A DNA stretch of 64,000 nt from Clostridiales bacterium UBA1390 (GCA_002305315.1 DBQQ01000016.1:1-64000), one strand, 5' to 3'. Numbered from the stretch's first letter, positions 8,202 to 19,755 are shown. Notes: generated from the sequence alone by a model not told the origin. Numbers and translations: made by a program.

Positions 8202-8540
8202 CCTGAAGTGATGATACTACGCGACGCATGGTATCATCAAAAACCTTGGTTTCGGGTCTCAACGCCAGCGAAACATCCTGAAGTGATGATACTACGCGAC
8301 GCATGGTATCATCAAAAAACGTGGTTTCGGGTCTCAACGCCGGCGAAACATCCTGAAGTGATGATACTACGCGACGCATGGTATCATCAAAAAACGTGGT
8401 TTCGGGTCTGCGCAACCCGGAAAGCGCCTGAAGTGATGATACCATGCGACACATGGTATCATCAAAAAACTTTGTTTCGGGCTCAGCGCCGGCGAAACAT
8501 CCTGAAGTGATGATACTACGCGATGCATGGTATCATCAAA
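8202..8540. repeat. Five tandem 75-bp repeats, each with a palindrome
   Basis: CCTGAAGTGATGATAC recurs at 8202, 8277, 8352, 8427 and 8501, a step of 75 or 74. Each copy has arms TGATGATAC and GTATCATCA. In copy four (8434-8464) the arms are a perfect 13-bp pair around CGACA. Because 75 is a multiple of three, frames stay open on both strands (for example 8136-8510 plus and 8086-8454 minus), but neither has a ribosome-binding site or a known fold. The array lies between spoIIE and tilS and may act as a terminator substitute, protein-binding array or mobile repeat. Confidence 0.85.
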
Positions 8541-8607
8541 ATCCTGGAATCTGGATTGGGGCTGTGAAAGAACAGCCCTTTCTCGTTGCTTGCTTTTTCA
8601 TGGGGGG

Positions 8608-8770
8608 CATGGTACAATAGGCGTGGCTTGGCAGTTTTCAATATAGAAAGGCGATAGAACCACGCCTTGAGATGGTCGCCCAAGGGCGCCCATCTCCGAA
8701 AGGGATTGAGAATCATGGTACAATAGGCGTGGCTTGGCAGTTCTCAATATAGGAAGGCGATAGAACCACG
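8608..8770. repeat. 57-bp direct repeat flanking a strong hairpin
   Basis: The block CATGGTACAATAGGCGTGGC... occurs at 8608-8664 and 8714-8770 with two differences, offset 106 bp. Each block carries TGGTACAAT, a possible extended -10. Between them, 8669-8696 forms a 13-bp stem with one mismatch (GAGATGG...CCATCTC). No good -35 was found for either copy. It lies directly upstream of tilS and may be its duplicated promoter and leader. Confidence 0.65.
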
Positions 8771-8807
8771 AGGCGCCATGTCGTCTATGAGGAGAGGAGG
8801 AACATGC

Positions 8808-10202
8808 ATGGAGATCACGCAGGAGGTCAGAATGTTTTTAGAAAAACATGAGATCGGTGAAAAGGACTGTCTTTTGGTTGCGCTCTCAGGAGGGCGAGAC
8901 TCTATGTGTTTGCTTCATATCTTAATGGAATTAAGGCCGCAGATGAGATACCAGCTGCGTGCGACGTATGTACACCATGGTTTGCGGGAAGAGGCGGATG
9001 AGGAAGCGGTTTGGCTGGCAAAAAGCTGCGAGGACTGGGACGTCCTCTTTTCTGTAAGAAAGGTGGATGTACAGGAAAGAGTCGAAAGAACAAAAGAGTC
9101 TATAGAAGAGGCGGCACGCAACCTGCGATATCAGGCTTTATTGGAAGAGAGTGCAAAGTGGGACGCGTGGATTCTGATGGCACATCATGCCCAGGACCAA
9201 GCAGAGACGGTTTTACTGAGACTTCTTCGGGGAAGTGGACTGCGTGGGCTGAGTGGCATGCTGGAACAGAGAGAGAAGATCCTCAGGCCCTTATTGAGGA
9301 TTACTCCAGAAGAGATTACAGACTATATGAAACAAAAGAATTTGCCGTATCTGCAGGATGTTTCTAATAACGACATCAGATATACACGCAACTGGATACG
9401 GCATCGGTTGCTTCCGCTTCTGGAAGAAAAGAATCCGGCCATCCAGAGGAACTTATGCGAGTTGGCGGAACAGGCGCGACAAGATGAGGCGTATATGGAA
9501 AACGTTGTGGATACCCTATTCAGAAAAGCGTATGATGGAGAGGGTCTGGCTGTTCCTATTGTGCTGGAACAGCCAGACGCCTTGCAAGGGAGACTGTTGC
9601 GGCATTTTTTGCAGCAGGAAGGCGGAATCCATAATGTGGGAAGGGTTCACATTCAGATGCTCAAAGACTTATGCCGGGGGACGGGAGGCGGGGAGAGCGT
9701 ACTGCCAGGAGGACGGACATTCTACCGGCAGTACGACAAGCTTTTGTTGAAAAAGCCGCAGAATACCTCGGAGGCATACTGCAGCGAGCTGCCGCTGGAT
9801 GGCCAATGGAAGGATACGCCTTGGGGACGGTTTCGGGTGAGGGAGATAAGGAATCCTTTTCAAAATTTTCAGCAAATCCCAGATTTACCGTATACAAAAT
9901 GGCTGAATTGTGATACAATCACAGAACAGCTTGTTGTACGCACGCGGAGTTCAGGGGATTATCTGGGAGTTCGCGGTGGACATCAAAGTCTGAAAAAATA
10001 CATGGTGAATGCTAAGATCCCTAGAGAAACACGGGACCAGGTGGCACTGGTGGCTTCTGGTTCCCATGTTTTATGGGTCGTGGGCCATCGCCTAAGTGAA
10101 GAAGCGAGGCTTACCGAACATGTGAAACGGGTCGTGTGCATAGAATATGATCCTAAAGAAGAGGAGGAGAACAATTGCAGGAACCCAGAAGAAATGGAAT
10201 GA
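8808..10202 (+). CDS. tilS: tRNA(Ile)-lysidine synthase
   Basis: 464 residues. The PP-loop ATPase motif is SGGRDS (near residue 36), followed by [14 protein letters not shown] and [20 protein letters not shown], the standard TilS signature. The C-terminal part has the TilS substrate-binding subdomains ([10 protein letters not shown]...[11 protein letters not shown]). The enzyme makes lysidine at C34 of the tRNA(Ile) CAU anticodon. The start is ATG 8808 with GGAGGA upstream; an in-frame ATG at 8778 lacks a site. It overlaps ftsH by 28 bp, so translation is coupled. The hpt gene that often lies between tilS and ftsH is absent. Confidence 0.93.
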   Translation: MEITQEVRMFLEKHEIGEKDCLLVALSGGRDSMCLLHILMELRPQMRYQLRATYVHHGLREEADEEAVWLAKSCEDWDVLFSVRKVDVQERVERTKESIEEAARNLRYQALLEESAKWDAWILMAHHAQDQAETVLLRLLRGSGLRGLSGMLEQREKILRPLLRITPEEITDYMKQKNLPYLQDVSNNDIRYTRNWIRHRLLPLLEEKNPAIQRNLCELAEQARQDEAYMENVVDTLFRKAYDGEGLAVPIVLEQPDALQGRLLRHFLQQEGGIHNVGRVHIQMLKDLCRGTGGGESVLPGGRTFYRQYDKLLLKKPQNTSEAYCSELPLDGQWKDTPWGRFRVREIRNPFQNFQQIPDLPYTKWLNCDTITEQLVVRTRSSGDYLGVRGGHQSLKKYMVNAKIPRETRDQVALVASGSHVLWVVGHRLSEEARLTEHVKRVVCIEYDPKEEEENNCRNPEEME

Positions 10203-12028
10203 AGGGCGTCGGGTTATATTTTGTCACTATCCTGATTCTCCTGCTGATCCTGATGATGGTTTGGAATCAGGTTGGGCAGCAGGAAGTATGGCTGAGCGAT
10301 CAGGAGGCAAAATCCCTTTTAGAGGCAGGATCGATTGAGAGAATCGAGATTGAGCCAATACGCGTCGGCAACGGAGAATCCGGCCGTGCGGTATTCTACT
10401 TAGAAGGAACGAATGGTGGTCAGATCGTCCGTTACTTTTTTGTGTCGAATGTGGAGACATTTCGTGACATGCTCAACAGCTCTTATGAGAGCATTCCTGT
10501 TTACAGTCAGCCATTGCAAGAAGATAGCATTTTGGTGCGGATGCTTCCCTATCTGATGGTGCTATTGGTGGGCATTGTTGTATTGGTCATCGTTAACAGT
10601 CGCGCGCAGGGCGGCGGTGGTGGCGGCGGGAAAATGATGAATTTTGGCCGCAGCCAGGCAAGAATGATTACCAAGGCCAATAATCCGGTGACATTCCAGC
10701 ACGTAGCCGGGTCTTACGAAGAAAAGGAAGAGATGCAGGAGATTGTGGATTTCCTGAAGAATCCGGCGCGTTTTTCGGCATTGGGAGCCAGAATCCCAAA
10801 GGGAGTGATTCTGGTAGGCCCTCCGGGAACCGGAAAAACGTTCCTGGCTAAGGCCGTGGCTGGAGAAGCTGGCGTACCATTTTTCAGCATCTCAGGATCC
10901 GACTTCGTGGAGATGTTTGTCGGTGTGGGTGCTTCCCGTGTGCGGGACCTGTTCGATCAGGCGAAACGTCATGCGCCCTGTATTGTCTTTATTGACGAGA
11001 TCGATGCGGTGGGACGCCGCAGAGGAGCAGGCCTGGGCGGTGGTCATGATGAACGAGAGCAGACACTGAATCAGCTCCTGGTAGAGATGGATGGTTTTAC
11101 CGTCAATCAGGGTGTCATCGTGATGGCGGCTACAAACCGGGTTGATATCCTGGATCCGGCGCTTCTGCGTCCGGGACGTTTTGACCGACAGATTGTGGTG
11201 AATCGTCCGGATATCCAGGGCCGCAGAGAAGTGCTAAATCTTTATGCTAAAGGAAAGCCGATGGGAGACGATGTGGATCTGGATTCGATTGCGCGAATTA
11301 CAGCGGGATTCACGCCGGCAGATTTGGAGAACCTTCTGAATGAGGCGGCGATTATGGCGGCCAGAAGCAAGAAGTCCTATATTTCCATGGCGGATGTGCA
11401 GGCATCTCTGGTTCGCGTCGGTGTGGGGGCCGAGAAGAAGAGTCGTCGCATTTCTGAGAAGGAGAAGAAGATCACGGCCTATCATGAGGTAGGGCATGCG
11501 ATCTTGCACCATCTGCTGCCAGAATTGGATCCGGTGCATGCGATCTCGATTATTCCGACGGGAATGGCCGGTGGTTATACCATGTCTCTGCCGCAGGATG
11601 ACAGCATGTACTGGAGCCGTTCGGAGATGAAGGCAGAGATGGAAGGACTTCTGGGCGGACGCGTGGCCGAGGAGATTATTTTTCAGGATGTGACGACGGG
11701 AGCTTCCAATGATATCGAGCGAGTCAGCGAGATTGCCAGAGGAATGGTCACCAAGTATGGCATGAATGAAACACTGGGTCCTCTGCAGTTCGGCGAGCAG
11801 GATGAAGAAGTGTTTCTGGGAAAAGAAATCGGTCATGCGAGGAATTACGGAGAGCAGATTGCCGACACGATTGATCGTGAGGTCAAGAAGCTGGTCGATG
11901 AGGCATACGGTGTGGCAAGACGTATCTTAGAGGAAAACATGGATATCCTGCACAAGGGAGCATCTCTGCTGATGGAGAAAGAGAAGATCACTGGCGCAGA
12001 ATTTGAGGAGTTGTTTCAGTCAACATGA
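10175..12028 (+). CDS. ftsH: ATP-dependent zinc metalloprotease FtsH
   Basis: 617 residues. A membrane helix at about 10-28, an extracytoplasmic domain, a second helix at about 125-143, a glycine-rich linker, then the AAA domain with GPPGTGKT (near 212), Walker B FIDEID and the second region of homology. The zinc site HEVGH is near 436. It degrades unfolded membrane and regulatory proteins. The start is TTG 10175, which has a GGAGGAG site; ATG 10199 is weaker. It overlaps tilS at its start and the next gene by ATGA at its end. Confidence 0.95.
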   Translation: MQEPRRNGMKGVGLYFVTILILLLILMMVWNQVGQQEVWLSDQEAKSLLEAGSIERIEIEPIRVGNGESGRAVFYLEGTNGGQIVRYFFVSNVETFRDMLNSSYESIPVYSQPLQEDSILVRMLPYLMVLLVGIVVLVIVNSRAQGGGGGGGKMMNFGRSQARMITKANNPVTFQHVAGSYEEKEEMQEIVDFLKNPARFSALGARIPKGVILVGPPGTGKTFLAKAVAGEAGVPFFSISGSDFVEMFVGVGASRVRDLFDQAKRHAPCIVFIDEIDAVGRRRGAGLGGGHDEREQTLNQLLVEMDGFTVNQGVIVMAATNRVDILDPALLRPGRFDRQIVVNRPDIQGRREVLNLYAKGKPMGDDVDLDSIARITAGFTPADLENLLNEAAIMAARSKKSYISMADVQASLVRVGVGAEKKSRRISEKEKKITAYHEVGHAILHHLLPELDPVHAISIIPTGMAGGYTMSLPQDDSMYWSRSEMKAEMEGLLGGRVAEEIIFQDVTTGASNDIERVSEIARGMVTKYGMNETLGPLQFGEQDEEVFLGKEIGHARNYGEQIADTIDREVKKLVDEAYGVARRILEENMDILHKGASLLMEKEKITGAEFEELFQST

Positions 12029-12372
12029 TGGAGAGTACAAGATCCACTGGCCAGGAGGAGAGAACCCTTCTGGCCATGGTCAGTCAATATACGGATAAAT
12101 ATTTTTGGAATGAGAACTTGGGCGTCTTGCCGGAGGAGATCCGCAAAGAAGTCCTGGTTCTTCTTATCATGATTACCGAAGAAGCCGGCGGAATCACTGT
12201 GCTGGGGTTCGAGGAAGATGGAGAGGTCTATTTGGCCAGTACCTGCGAGGAAGGCGATCTGGGATACGATGAAATCAGCGCCGGCCTTTTGATTCGGGAG
12301 GTAGAAAGAGAACATCGGGATCTTCTGGAGCAGTTGTCGGAATGGTACCGTAAGGTGGTCAAAAAGCCGTGA
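12025..12372 (+). CDS. Small conserved acidic protein of unknown function
   Basis: 115 residues, acidic, with no signal peptide or membrane segment. [23 protein letters not shown] looks like a short beta-rich core, and the C-terminus is helical. It matches my memory of a small DUF family (perhaps DUF6145) found between ftsH and dusB in Lachnospiraceae, but I am not sure of the number. It overlaps ftsH (ATGA) and its stop overlaps the dusB start, so it belongs to the tilS-ftsH-dusB operon. No function is proposed. Confidence 0.7.
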   Translation: MMESTRSTGQEERTLLAMVSQYTDKYFWNENLGVLPEEIRKEVLVLLIMITEEAGGITVLGFEEDGEVYLASTCEEGDLGYDEISAGLLIREVEREHRDLLEQLSEWYRKVVKKP

Positions 12373-13340
12373 TGAGAATCGGAGAGCTGGACCTGGGACA
12401 GGGCGTTTATTTAGCGCCGATGGCAGGCTATACAGACAAGAGTTTTCGCAGAATCTGTAAGAGGATGGGGTGCGATGTGGTTGTGACAGAAATGGTCAGC
12501 GCCAAAGCCCTGTCCTATAATAACGAGAATACCTGGAAATACCTGGACGCTGATCCGGAGGAAGCACCGGTGTTTGTGCAGCTATTTGGTTCGGATCCGG
12601 AAATCCTGGCATCTCAGGCTGCGCGAATCGAGGCACGATTCGCAGGCATTGATGTCAATATGGGATGCCCAGCCCCCAAGGTATTTCGCAACCACGAGGG
12701 ATCTGCGCTGCTCAGAGAGCCGGAGACCATCTATCGGATCATAAAGGCCATGACGGATGCCGTACGTGTGCCCGTTACCGTTAAGATCCGTAAGGGCATC
12801 CAGGAGGATAATCTGGCAGTAGAGGCTGCGCTTGCGGCTCAGGAGGGCGGCGCAAGCGCGGTAGCGGTTCATGGACGTACGGCAGCCCAGATGTATAGTG
12901 GTCACGCGGACTGGGATGTGATCCGGCAGGTCAAGGAAGCGGTTTCGATCCCCGTGATCGGAAACGGAGATATTCATAGCGGCGAGGATGCCGTTCGAAT
13001 GAAAGCAGAGACGGGATGTGACGGCGTCATGGTAGGCAGGGCCGCACGGGGGAATCCGTGGATTTTCCGGGAGATTCAGGCTGTGCTTTCAAACGAGCCG
13101 GCGCCGGAACCGCCAGGCTGGGAAGAACTGCGCCAGACGATTCTGGAGCATGGGCGTATGATCTGTGAAGAAAAGGGAGAGTATACCGGCATGCGGGAAA
13201 TGCGTGCGCATATGGGATTCTATATTCGGGGCTTCAGAGGCAGCAGCCGCCTCAGAGGCGCTATGCAGCACTTATCCAGGTACCAAGAACTGGTAGAACT
13301 CATGAAGGCTTTCCCAGCGGATGATAGAATTGAGGATTGA
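12372..13340 (+). CDS. dusB: tRNA-dihydrouridine synthase DusB
   Basis: 322 residues. The FMN TIM-barrel start LAPMAGYTDKSFRRIC, the catalytic loop MGCPAPKVFRNHEGSALLRE (Cys near residue 98), HGRTAAQMYSGHADW and GNGDIHSGEDA identify DusB. It reduces uridines in the tRNA D-loop with NADPH. The start is ATG 12372, which overlaps the previous stop (TGATG); a GTG one codon upstream is possible. Co-occurrence with tilS puts two tRNA modification genes in one operon. Confidence 0.94.
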   Translation: MRIGELDLGQGVYLAPMAGYTDKSFRRICKRMGCDVVVTEMVSAKALSYNNENTWKYLDADPEEAPVFVQLFGSDPEILASQAARIEARFAGIDVNMGCPAPKVFRNHEGSALLREPETIYRIIKAMTDAVRVPVTVKIRKGIQEDNLAVEAALAAQEGGASAVAVHGRTAAQMYSGHADWDVIRQVKEAVSIPVIGNGDIHSGEDAVRMKAETGCDGVMVGRAARGNPWIFREIQAVLSNEPAPEPPGWEELRQTILEHGRMICEEKGEYTGMREMRAHMGFYIRGFRGSSRLRGAMQHLSRYQELVELMKAFPADDRIED

Positions 13341-13365
13341 CATTTTCTAGACATTACTATATAAT
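13337..13365 (+). promoter_or_regulatory. Consensus sigma-A promoter for greA-lysS
   Basis: Perfect TTGACA (13337-13342), a 17-bp spacer and perfect TATAAT (13360-13365). It overlaps the dusB stop codon. A leader of about 75 nt follows, which could hold a short structure but shows no clear riboswitch. Confidence 0.88.
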
Positions 13366-13446
13366 TGGAACAATTGATTGGAATCAAGGCAGGCGGGGTG
13401 TGGAATATTTCATGCGCCGCCCAATGGATTGAAAGGAAGTAAGAGT

Positions 13447-13920
13447 ATGGAACAGAAAGTAGTTTTAACATTCGAAGGACTGCAGAAGTTAGAGGCAGAG
13501 CTGAATGATTTGAAGATTAGTAAGAGAAAAGAAGTAGCGCAGAAGATTAAAGAAGCCAGAGCGCAGGGCGATCTTTCGGAGAATGCGGAGTATGATGCGG
13601 CTAAGGATCAGCAGGGAGAGATCGAAAGCCGGATTTCCGAGCTGGAAAAGATGCTGCGGAATGCAGAAGTCATCGACGAAGACGATGCCCAGGAGGGAAA
13701 AGTGTCTCTGGGAAACAAGGTGCGTTTGTTTGATATGGAGTTTGAGGAGGAACTGACATACACGATTGTTGGCTCGACAGAGGCGGATCCGGCGGAGGGC
13801 AGAATTTCTAATGAATCGCCGGTCGGCAAGGCCCTGTTAGGCGCCCAAGAGGGAGAAGTGGTTAAGGTAGAGGCTCCGCAGGGAGAGATGCACTTTAAGA
13901 TACTGGAGATTTCACGGTAA
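13447..13920 (+). CDS. greA: Transcription elongation factor GreA
   Basis: 157 residues, the standard length. The N-terminal coiled coil holds the catalytic acidic tip (ARAQGDLSENAEYDAAKDQQ, about 36-55), and the C-terminal FKBP-like domain ends PQGEMHFKILEI. It enters the RNA polymerase secondary channel and triggers cleavage of backtracked RNA. The start is ATG 13447 with AAAGGAAG upstream; the longer frame to 13378 would begin inside the promoter leader. It is followed by lysS after 21 bp. Confidence 0.95.
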   Translation: MEQKVVLTFEGLQKLEAELNDLKISKRKEVAQKIKEARAQGDLSENAEYDAAKDQQGEIESRISELEKMLRNAEVIDEDDAQEGKVSLGNKVRLFDMEFEEELTYTIVGSTEADPAEGRISNESPVGKALLGAQEGEVVKVEAPQGEMHFKILEISR

Positions 13921-15441
<1,521 letters not shown>

Positions 15442-15492
15442 AAGAAGTTCTGAGATATTTCCTAAAAGTTTTCTTAAGTTCCAAAAAATAAC

Positions 15493-15521
15493 TGGCGAAA
15501 TCCGCTGGTGTGTGGTATGAT
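15493..15521 (+). promoter_or_regulatory. Likely extended -10 promoter
   Basis: TATGAT (15516-15521) is preceded by TGTGG, giving an extended -10. The -35 TGGCGA is poor, with a 17-bp spacer. It would serve the membrane protein gene at 15549. Confidence 0.45.
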
Positions 15522-15548
15522 AGAAACTGGGGATCTTAGTTTTTTAAC

Positions 15549-15977
15549 TTGGATCGATGGTCTAATTTCAAAGTAGAGGATGTGAACGGATTGGTCAATG
15601 AGTATAAGATCCGGGCTATGACCCAAGCGGCCTTCTATGAGGGCAGTCATCAGTATCGCCGGGATTTCTTTGTGAAACGTTATTACAAGGCAGACTACAT
15701 TGCATTCAATCGTTTTATTACCAAAGCCTGGATGACCCTGTTTTACGCCCTGGCGCTGCTGGCCTATATTTTTCAGCAGGTGTATGTGGAAAATGTAGAC
15801 CTCCTGCATTATGACTATCAGGGGTTCGTGATCAAGAACGTGGTGTTATACTTGGCTATCAGCATCGGGATTTCGCTTGTCACCTCAGCGGTGTATGGGA
15901 GTCGATACGCGAAGGCGGAGAAGAGGATGGATCAATATTTCAAGAAGCTGGATCAGATTGATCGTTATCCATCGTAA
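15549..15977 (+). CDS. Two-helix membrane protein of unknown function
   Basis: 142 residues. A charged N-terminal domain (about 1-50, rich in Arg, Lys and Tyr) is followed by two membrane helices (about 58-78 and 96-116) and a basic tail. I do not recognise the family. The start is unsure: TTG 15549 gives the full frame, GTG 15582 is an alternative, and neither has a strong ribosome-binding site. It lies 38 bp before another unknown membrane protein, and the pair sits between lysS and cdaA. Confidence 0.6.
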   Translation: MDRWSNFKVEDVNGLVNEYKIRAMTQAAFYEGSHQYRRDFFVKRYYKADYIAFNRFITKAWMTLFYALALLAYIFQQVYVENVDLLHYDYQGFVIKNVVLYLAISIGISLVTSAVYGSRYAKAEKRMDQYFKKLDQIDRYPS

Positions 15978-16015
15978 CCACCCGTTTAGGCTAAACAGAT
16001 ATGAGGTATAATTAT

Positions 16016-17455
16016 ATGAAAACGATTTATCAGATACGCGGCGTGATCTGCCGGTTTTTCATGCAGTATGAGCTGATTGCAAAGGTTTTGCTAAAATTCT
16101 GTGCTTATCTGTTTATTTTTCGACAGATCGCAGGATGGGAAGGATTTTCTTCGGCAGGCGTTTTAAACGCATTTTCAGTGCATATGCTGCTGGCACTTTT
16201 GTGTGTCTTGCTGCCCTCGCGCTTTGCGGTGTTTTTTGCCTTTGGGATCATCATTTATAATATCTATCAGGTTTCTTTATGGGGAGCGCTGATGGCAGCG
16301 GTCATTCTCTTGATTCTTTATGTTATGGTGGCGCGGTTATGTCCGGATGAAACAATTTTGATGATTCTATTGCCACTAGCAATGAAATGGAATATATTCA
16401 TGATTGTACCATTGTTTGCGGGGCTGTATATGGGGGTATTCTCCATCATTCCGCTCGTTGGCGGCGTATTGGTATGGGGAATTTTACGGATTCTTCCGGC
16501 CTTTCTGTCTTTCAGCGAGACGGAGATTGAGCAATTACCTGCGGCATTCTCGGATACGGCGAATTATATCATAGATCAACTGATTCGCAACGAAAACCTA
16601 ATTTTTATGATGGTGCTTTGTATCGGAGTTGTACTGGTGATTTACCTCTTGAACAAGATCAATATGAATTATATGCGCTATATTTCGCTGGCCGTAGGAG
16701 CTATGGTGGGATTGATATGCCTGATTGTCGGTCGTGTGGTAGGCATGACGGATACAGGAATCTTGTCAGCCCTGTTCGTTCCTGTTTTTTCTCTGGCGAT
16801 TATGGTCGTTGTAGAGTTTTTCCATATGGCGCTCAATTATAAGATGGCACAGAGGCTTACCTTCGCAGATGATGAGTATTATTATTATGTGCAGGCGGTG
16901 CCTAAGATTTTGGGAATTAAGAATAAGACAGAGGTAAAGCGGATTAACGCCCATACGGAATCTGTGGAAGGTGTGGCGCAGGAGCCCGTGGAATCCGTGA
17001 CAGAGTCTGAAGTAGAGCCTGAATCGGCCGTACAGTCATCTCCGATCACTGAGAAAGTCATGCATACGACGCAGAAGTTGGGAGAACTGTTCACCCAGGT
17101 GGGAGACAAGGCAAAGAACTTATGGGGACAGATCAAAGAGAAACAGGCGCAGAATGAAACCAGGAAGCAGACAGAGCAGTCTCAGAAGGAGGAGATGGAA
17201 CTCTCGGAAGAGGAGTTCGTGACAAAAAATGAGGGGGACGCCGCCTCATTTCCGTCCCAAGAGGAAGTGGATCAGGAATCTGCTGGTCATGAGGATCAGG
17301 ACAGTTTTTTTGCGGATCAGATTCCCACACCGGACAGTGTGGAGGAATTGGCTAAGCGTACTGGGTGGTCAGATGAGACTATCAAGGATTTCTTTGCCGG
17401 ATTGGATCTGGATATGAAAGAGGCAGAAGACGATGAGGATCCGAATCAAAAATAA
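16016..17455 (+). CDS. Polytopic membrane protein with acidic C-terminal tail
   Basis: 479 residues. Residues about 10-285 contain around eight membrane helices. The rest is a polar, Glu/Gln/Lys-rich cytosolic domain that looks largely disordered and ends in SVEELAKRTGWSDETIKDFF, a short helical motif, and an acidic stretch. The start is ATG 16016 with GAGGT eight bases upstream, preferred over ATG 16001. No known family is recognised. A terminator follows, so it forms a unit with the small membrane protein upstream. Confidence 0.65.
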   Translation: MKTIYQIRGVICRFFMQYELIAKVLLKFCAYLFIFRQIAGWEGFSSAGVLNAFSVHMLLALLCVLLPSRFAVFFAFGIIIYNIYQVSLWGALMAAVILLILYVMVARLCPDETILMILLPLAMKWNIFMIVPLFAGLYMGVFSIIPLVGGVLVWGILRILPAFLSFSETEIEQLPAAFSDTANYIIDQLIRNENLIFMMVLCIGVVLVIYLLNKINMNYMRYISLAVGAMVGLICLIVGRVVGMTDTGILSALFVPVFSLAIMVVVEFFHMALNYKMAQRLTFADDEYYYYVQAVPKILGIKNKTEVKRINAHTESVEGVAQEPVESVTESEVEPESAVQSSPITEKVMHTTQKLGELFTQVGDKAKNLWGQIKEKQAQNETRKQTEQSQKEEMELSEEEFVTKNEGDAASFPSQEEVDQESAGHEDQDSFFADQIPTPDSVEELAKRTGWSDETIKDFFAGLDLDMKEAEDDEDPNQK

Positions 17456-17467
17456 GAAGTAATATCG

Positions 17468-17492
17468 AGGGCTGCCCCAATAAGGCAGCCCT
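17468..17492 (+). terminator. Hairpin terminator between the membrane protein gene and cdaA
   Basis: Stem AGGGCTGCC / GGCAGCCCT with a 7-nt loop. The T-run is weak (TTGTGTCGTT), so read-through into cdaA is possible. Confidence 0.65.
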
Positions 17493-17549
17493 TGTGTCGT
17501 TAGACATAGGTGAAGGCATACGGGGCAAATAGAAATGAGGTGACGTGGG

Positions 17550-18428
17550 ATGAGTTGGTTAGATCAGGTGGTGGAATGGATACAGACGAGTACGGGAATC
17601 ACCTTTATGCCGAAGTTGGGATGGATTGATCTCTTGGATATTCTGTTTGTGGCATTCCTTGTGTACCAGATTCTGGTATGGTTTCGAATGACGAGGGCCT
17701 GGACGCTGTTTAAGGGCGTGGTGTTGCTTGTGGTTGTTGCCTTGGCGGCTTCCATGCTTCGCATGAATATGACGTCTTGGCTCCTGCAGAATACGATGGT
17801 GTATGGTGTATTGGCTGTGGTCATTATTTTCCAGCCGGAGATTCGAAAGGCGTTGGAAAGATTGGGGCATGGCGGACTCTTTTCGATTCTCAGCAGTGAT
17901 GAGGGCGCGGATAAGGTATCGAAAGAGACGGTCAAACAGATTGCGGATGCCATGGAACAGATGGCTGCCGTGAAGACGGGAGCGTTGATTGTGGTAGAGC
18001 AAGAGGTCGGACTCGGTGAATATGAACAGACGGGGATTGCAGTGGATGGAATTGTGACGTCCCAGCTTCTGATCAATATCTTTGAGAAAAACACACCATT
18101 GCACGATGGCGCAGTGATTATTCGGGACAACCGGATCGTTTCCGCTACATGCTATTTGCCTCTTTCCGATAATATGAACATCAGTAAGGCCATGGGAACG
18201 CGGCATCGGGCGGCACTGGGGCTTAGTGAGGTTTCAGATGCTAAGATTTTTGTAGTTTCCGAAGAGACGGGAGCCATGTCTATGGCGCAGGGCGGTAAGA
18301 TCACGAGAGAAATTGATCATGATTTTATCTTAAACCAGTTTCAGTATAAAGAGGGACAGGAAAAGAAAACGTCCGTATTGCGCAGAAAGATTCGTCTGCG
18401 CAAAGGCAAAGGAGGAAAGAAGAAATGA
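17550..18428 (+). CDS. cdaA: Diadenylate cyclase CdaA
   Basis: 292 residues. Three membrane helices (about 25-43, 49-68, 78-98) precede the DAC domain with the catalytic motifs PLHDGAVII (DGA near residue 185) and RHRAALGLSE (near 217). It makes cyclic di-AMP from two ATP; this messenger controls potassium and osmolyte balance and cell wall state. The C-terminus is very basic. It overlaps cdaR by ATGA, the usual cdaA-cdaR arrangement. The glmM gene that often follows is absent here. Confidence 0.95.
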   Translation: MSWLDQVVEWIQTSTGITFMPKLGWIDLLDILFVAFLVYQILVWFRMTRAWTLFKGVVLLVVVALAASMLRMNMTSWLLQNTMVYGVLAVVIIFQPEIRKALERLGHGGLFSILSSDEGADKVSKETVKQIADAMEQMAAVKTGALIVVEQEVGLGEYEQTGIAVDGIVTSQLLINIFEKNTPLHDGAVIIRDNRIVSATCYLPLSDNMNISKAMGTRHRAALGLSEVSDAKIFVVSEETGAMSMAQGGKITREIDHDFILNQFQYKEGQEKKTSVLRRKIRLRKGKGGKKK

Positions 18429-19723
18429 TCGATTTTCTAAAGAAATTCTTCTCGAAAAACCTGTTGCTGAAGGCATTTTCGCTGGTGTTTGCGTTTCTTT
18501 TATGGCTTGTAGTCGTTAATCAGCTGGATCCAGTGACGAATCAGACAATCTATAATGTACCGATCACGATCGAGAATGAGGATTATTTTACAGAACGCAA
18601 TCAGTATGTTACTGTAGACTCTGAATTATCGGTGAACGTGACAGTGAACGGAAGACGATCGGTTGTGGAGAAACTGACGGCAGACGATTTTACTGCTACG
18701 GTAGATTATATGGAGGTGGAACCCTCCGCTGGCCGCGGTCAGGTTCGTTGTGTCAGCACGAATCGCAGTGTGACCATTCAAGACCTGAGTCAATCCTACA
18801 TACAACTCACGGTAGAGGATATGGTGAGTAAAGAGATTGCTGTGAAAGTACAGACGGAAGGAAGTCCTGCAGAGGGATACCTGGTCATAGAGAATGATCC
18901 GTACATTGTGGCAGAACCGAGTACCGTGACGATTCAAGGGCCAGAATCACAGGTGTCTACGATTCAATCGGCGCTTGTTACTATTGATGTCGAGGGCGCA
19001 ACAGAGGAAGTATCCGGGCAGGGGAAGGCGATTGAGTTCTTGAATGCGGAGGGAGAGGCTGTGAATCTGGATGACTACCCTGATCTTCAGATCTCCGCGA
19101 AGCTGATGACAGAATTGACATTACCGGTGTATACGGTGAAAACGGTTTCTATCGATCCGGTAGAGATTATTGAAGATGAGAACAGTGATTATACGGCAGA
19201 GGATCAGAGTTTATCTGTCGATTCCATAGAGATCTATGGGCCGGTGGATGTTTTGAATGAGATTGAATCGATTACGCTCAATTCTGTAATGACCCAGGGG
19301 CAGACAGCCGATTTTCAGTATACGTATGATCTTTCTTCTGTATGTGCAAGTCTGTCAACACAATACAATGCGAATATCGGTTTGACAGAGGAAAGTCCGC
19401 GGGAAGTGGTTTTAACGGTGCATTTGGTTGAAAAAGAAACAAGACAGTTTGCGCTGAGCATTTCCAATTATAGTTTCTTGAACCAGGCAGAAGGGAAGAC
19501 ATACCAACTGACGGAAGGATACCAGACGCTGACGGTGAAAGGCAGCGCGGAGGCGCTGGAGAATATGACGGCGGCTAATATTCGGGGTGAACTAGATATG
19601 AGTCAATATACGGAAGATGGAACCTATGACGTGGCAGTGACTTATACGGTGCCAGAGGGAGTCACGGCAGTGAATCCGCCGAAAACGCTTTCAGTAACGG
19701 TGATAAGCGGAACCAATGAATAA
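18425..19723 (+). CDS. cdaR: CdaA regulator CdaR (YbbR-domain protein)
   Basis: 432 residues. One N-terminal membrane helix (about 15-33, LKAFSLVFAFLLWLVVVN) is followed by about four YbbR repeats outside the membrane, each a roughly 80-residue beta-rich unit (for example VDSELSVNVTVNGRRSVVEK). In Bacillus and Listeria CdaR binds CdaA and lowers its activity. The overlap with cdaA implies a fixed ratio of the two. Confidence 0.9.
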   Translation: MIDFLKKFFSKNLLLKAFSLVFAFLLWLVVVNQLDPVTNQTIYNVPITIENEDYFTERNQYVTVDSELSVNVTVNGRRSVVEKLTADDFTATVDYMEVEPSAGRGQVRCVSTNRSVTIQDLSQSYIQLTVEDMVSKEIAVKVQTEGSPAEGYLVIENDPYIVAEPSTVTIQGPESQVSTIQSALVTIDVEGATEEVSGQGKAIEFLNAEGEAVNLDDYPDLQISAKLMTELTLPVYTVKTVSIDPVEIIEDENSDYTAEDQSLSVDSIEIYGPVDVLNEIESITLNSVMTQGQTADFQYTYDLSSVCASLSTQYNANIGLTEESPREVVLTVHLVEKETRQFALSISNYSFLNQAEGKTYQLTEGYQTLTVKGSAEALENMTAANIRGELDMSQYTEDGTYDVAVTYTVPEGVTAVNPPKTLSVTVISGTNE

Positions 19724-19755
19724 GAAAAAGATGGAGACTAGGGGAGGAAATACAG

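Noticed and set aside
8136..8510. 124-codon ORF through the 75-bp repeats (and its minus-strand mirror)
   Set aside because: It overlaps the end of spoIIE, has no ribosome site, and stays open only because the repeat length is a multiple of three.
11234..11836. 200-codon minus-strand ORF inside ftsH
   Set aside because: A shadow frame of a strongly conserved gene; no fold or ribosome site.
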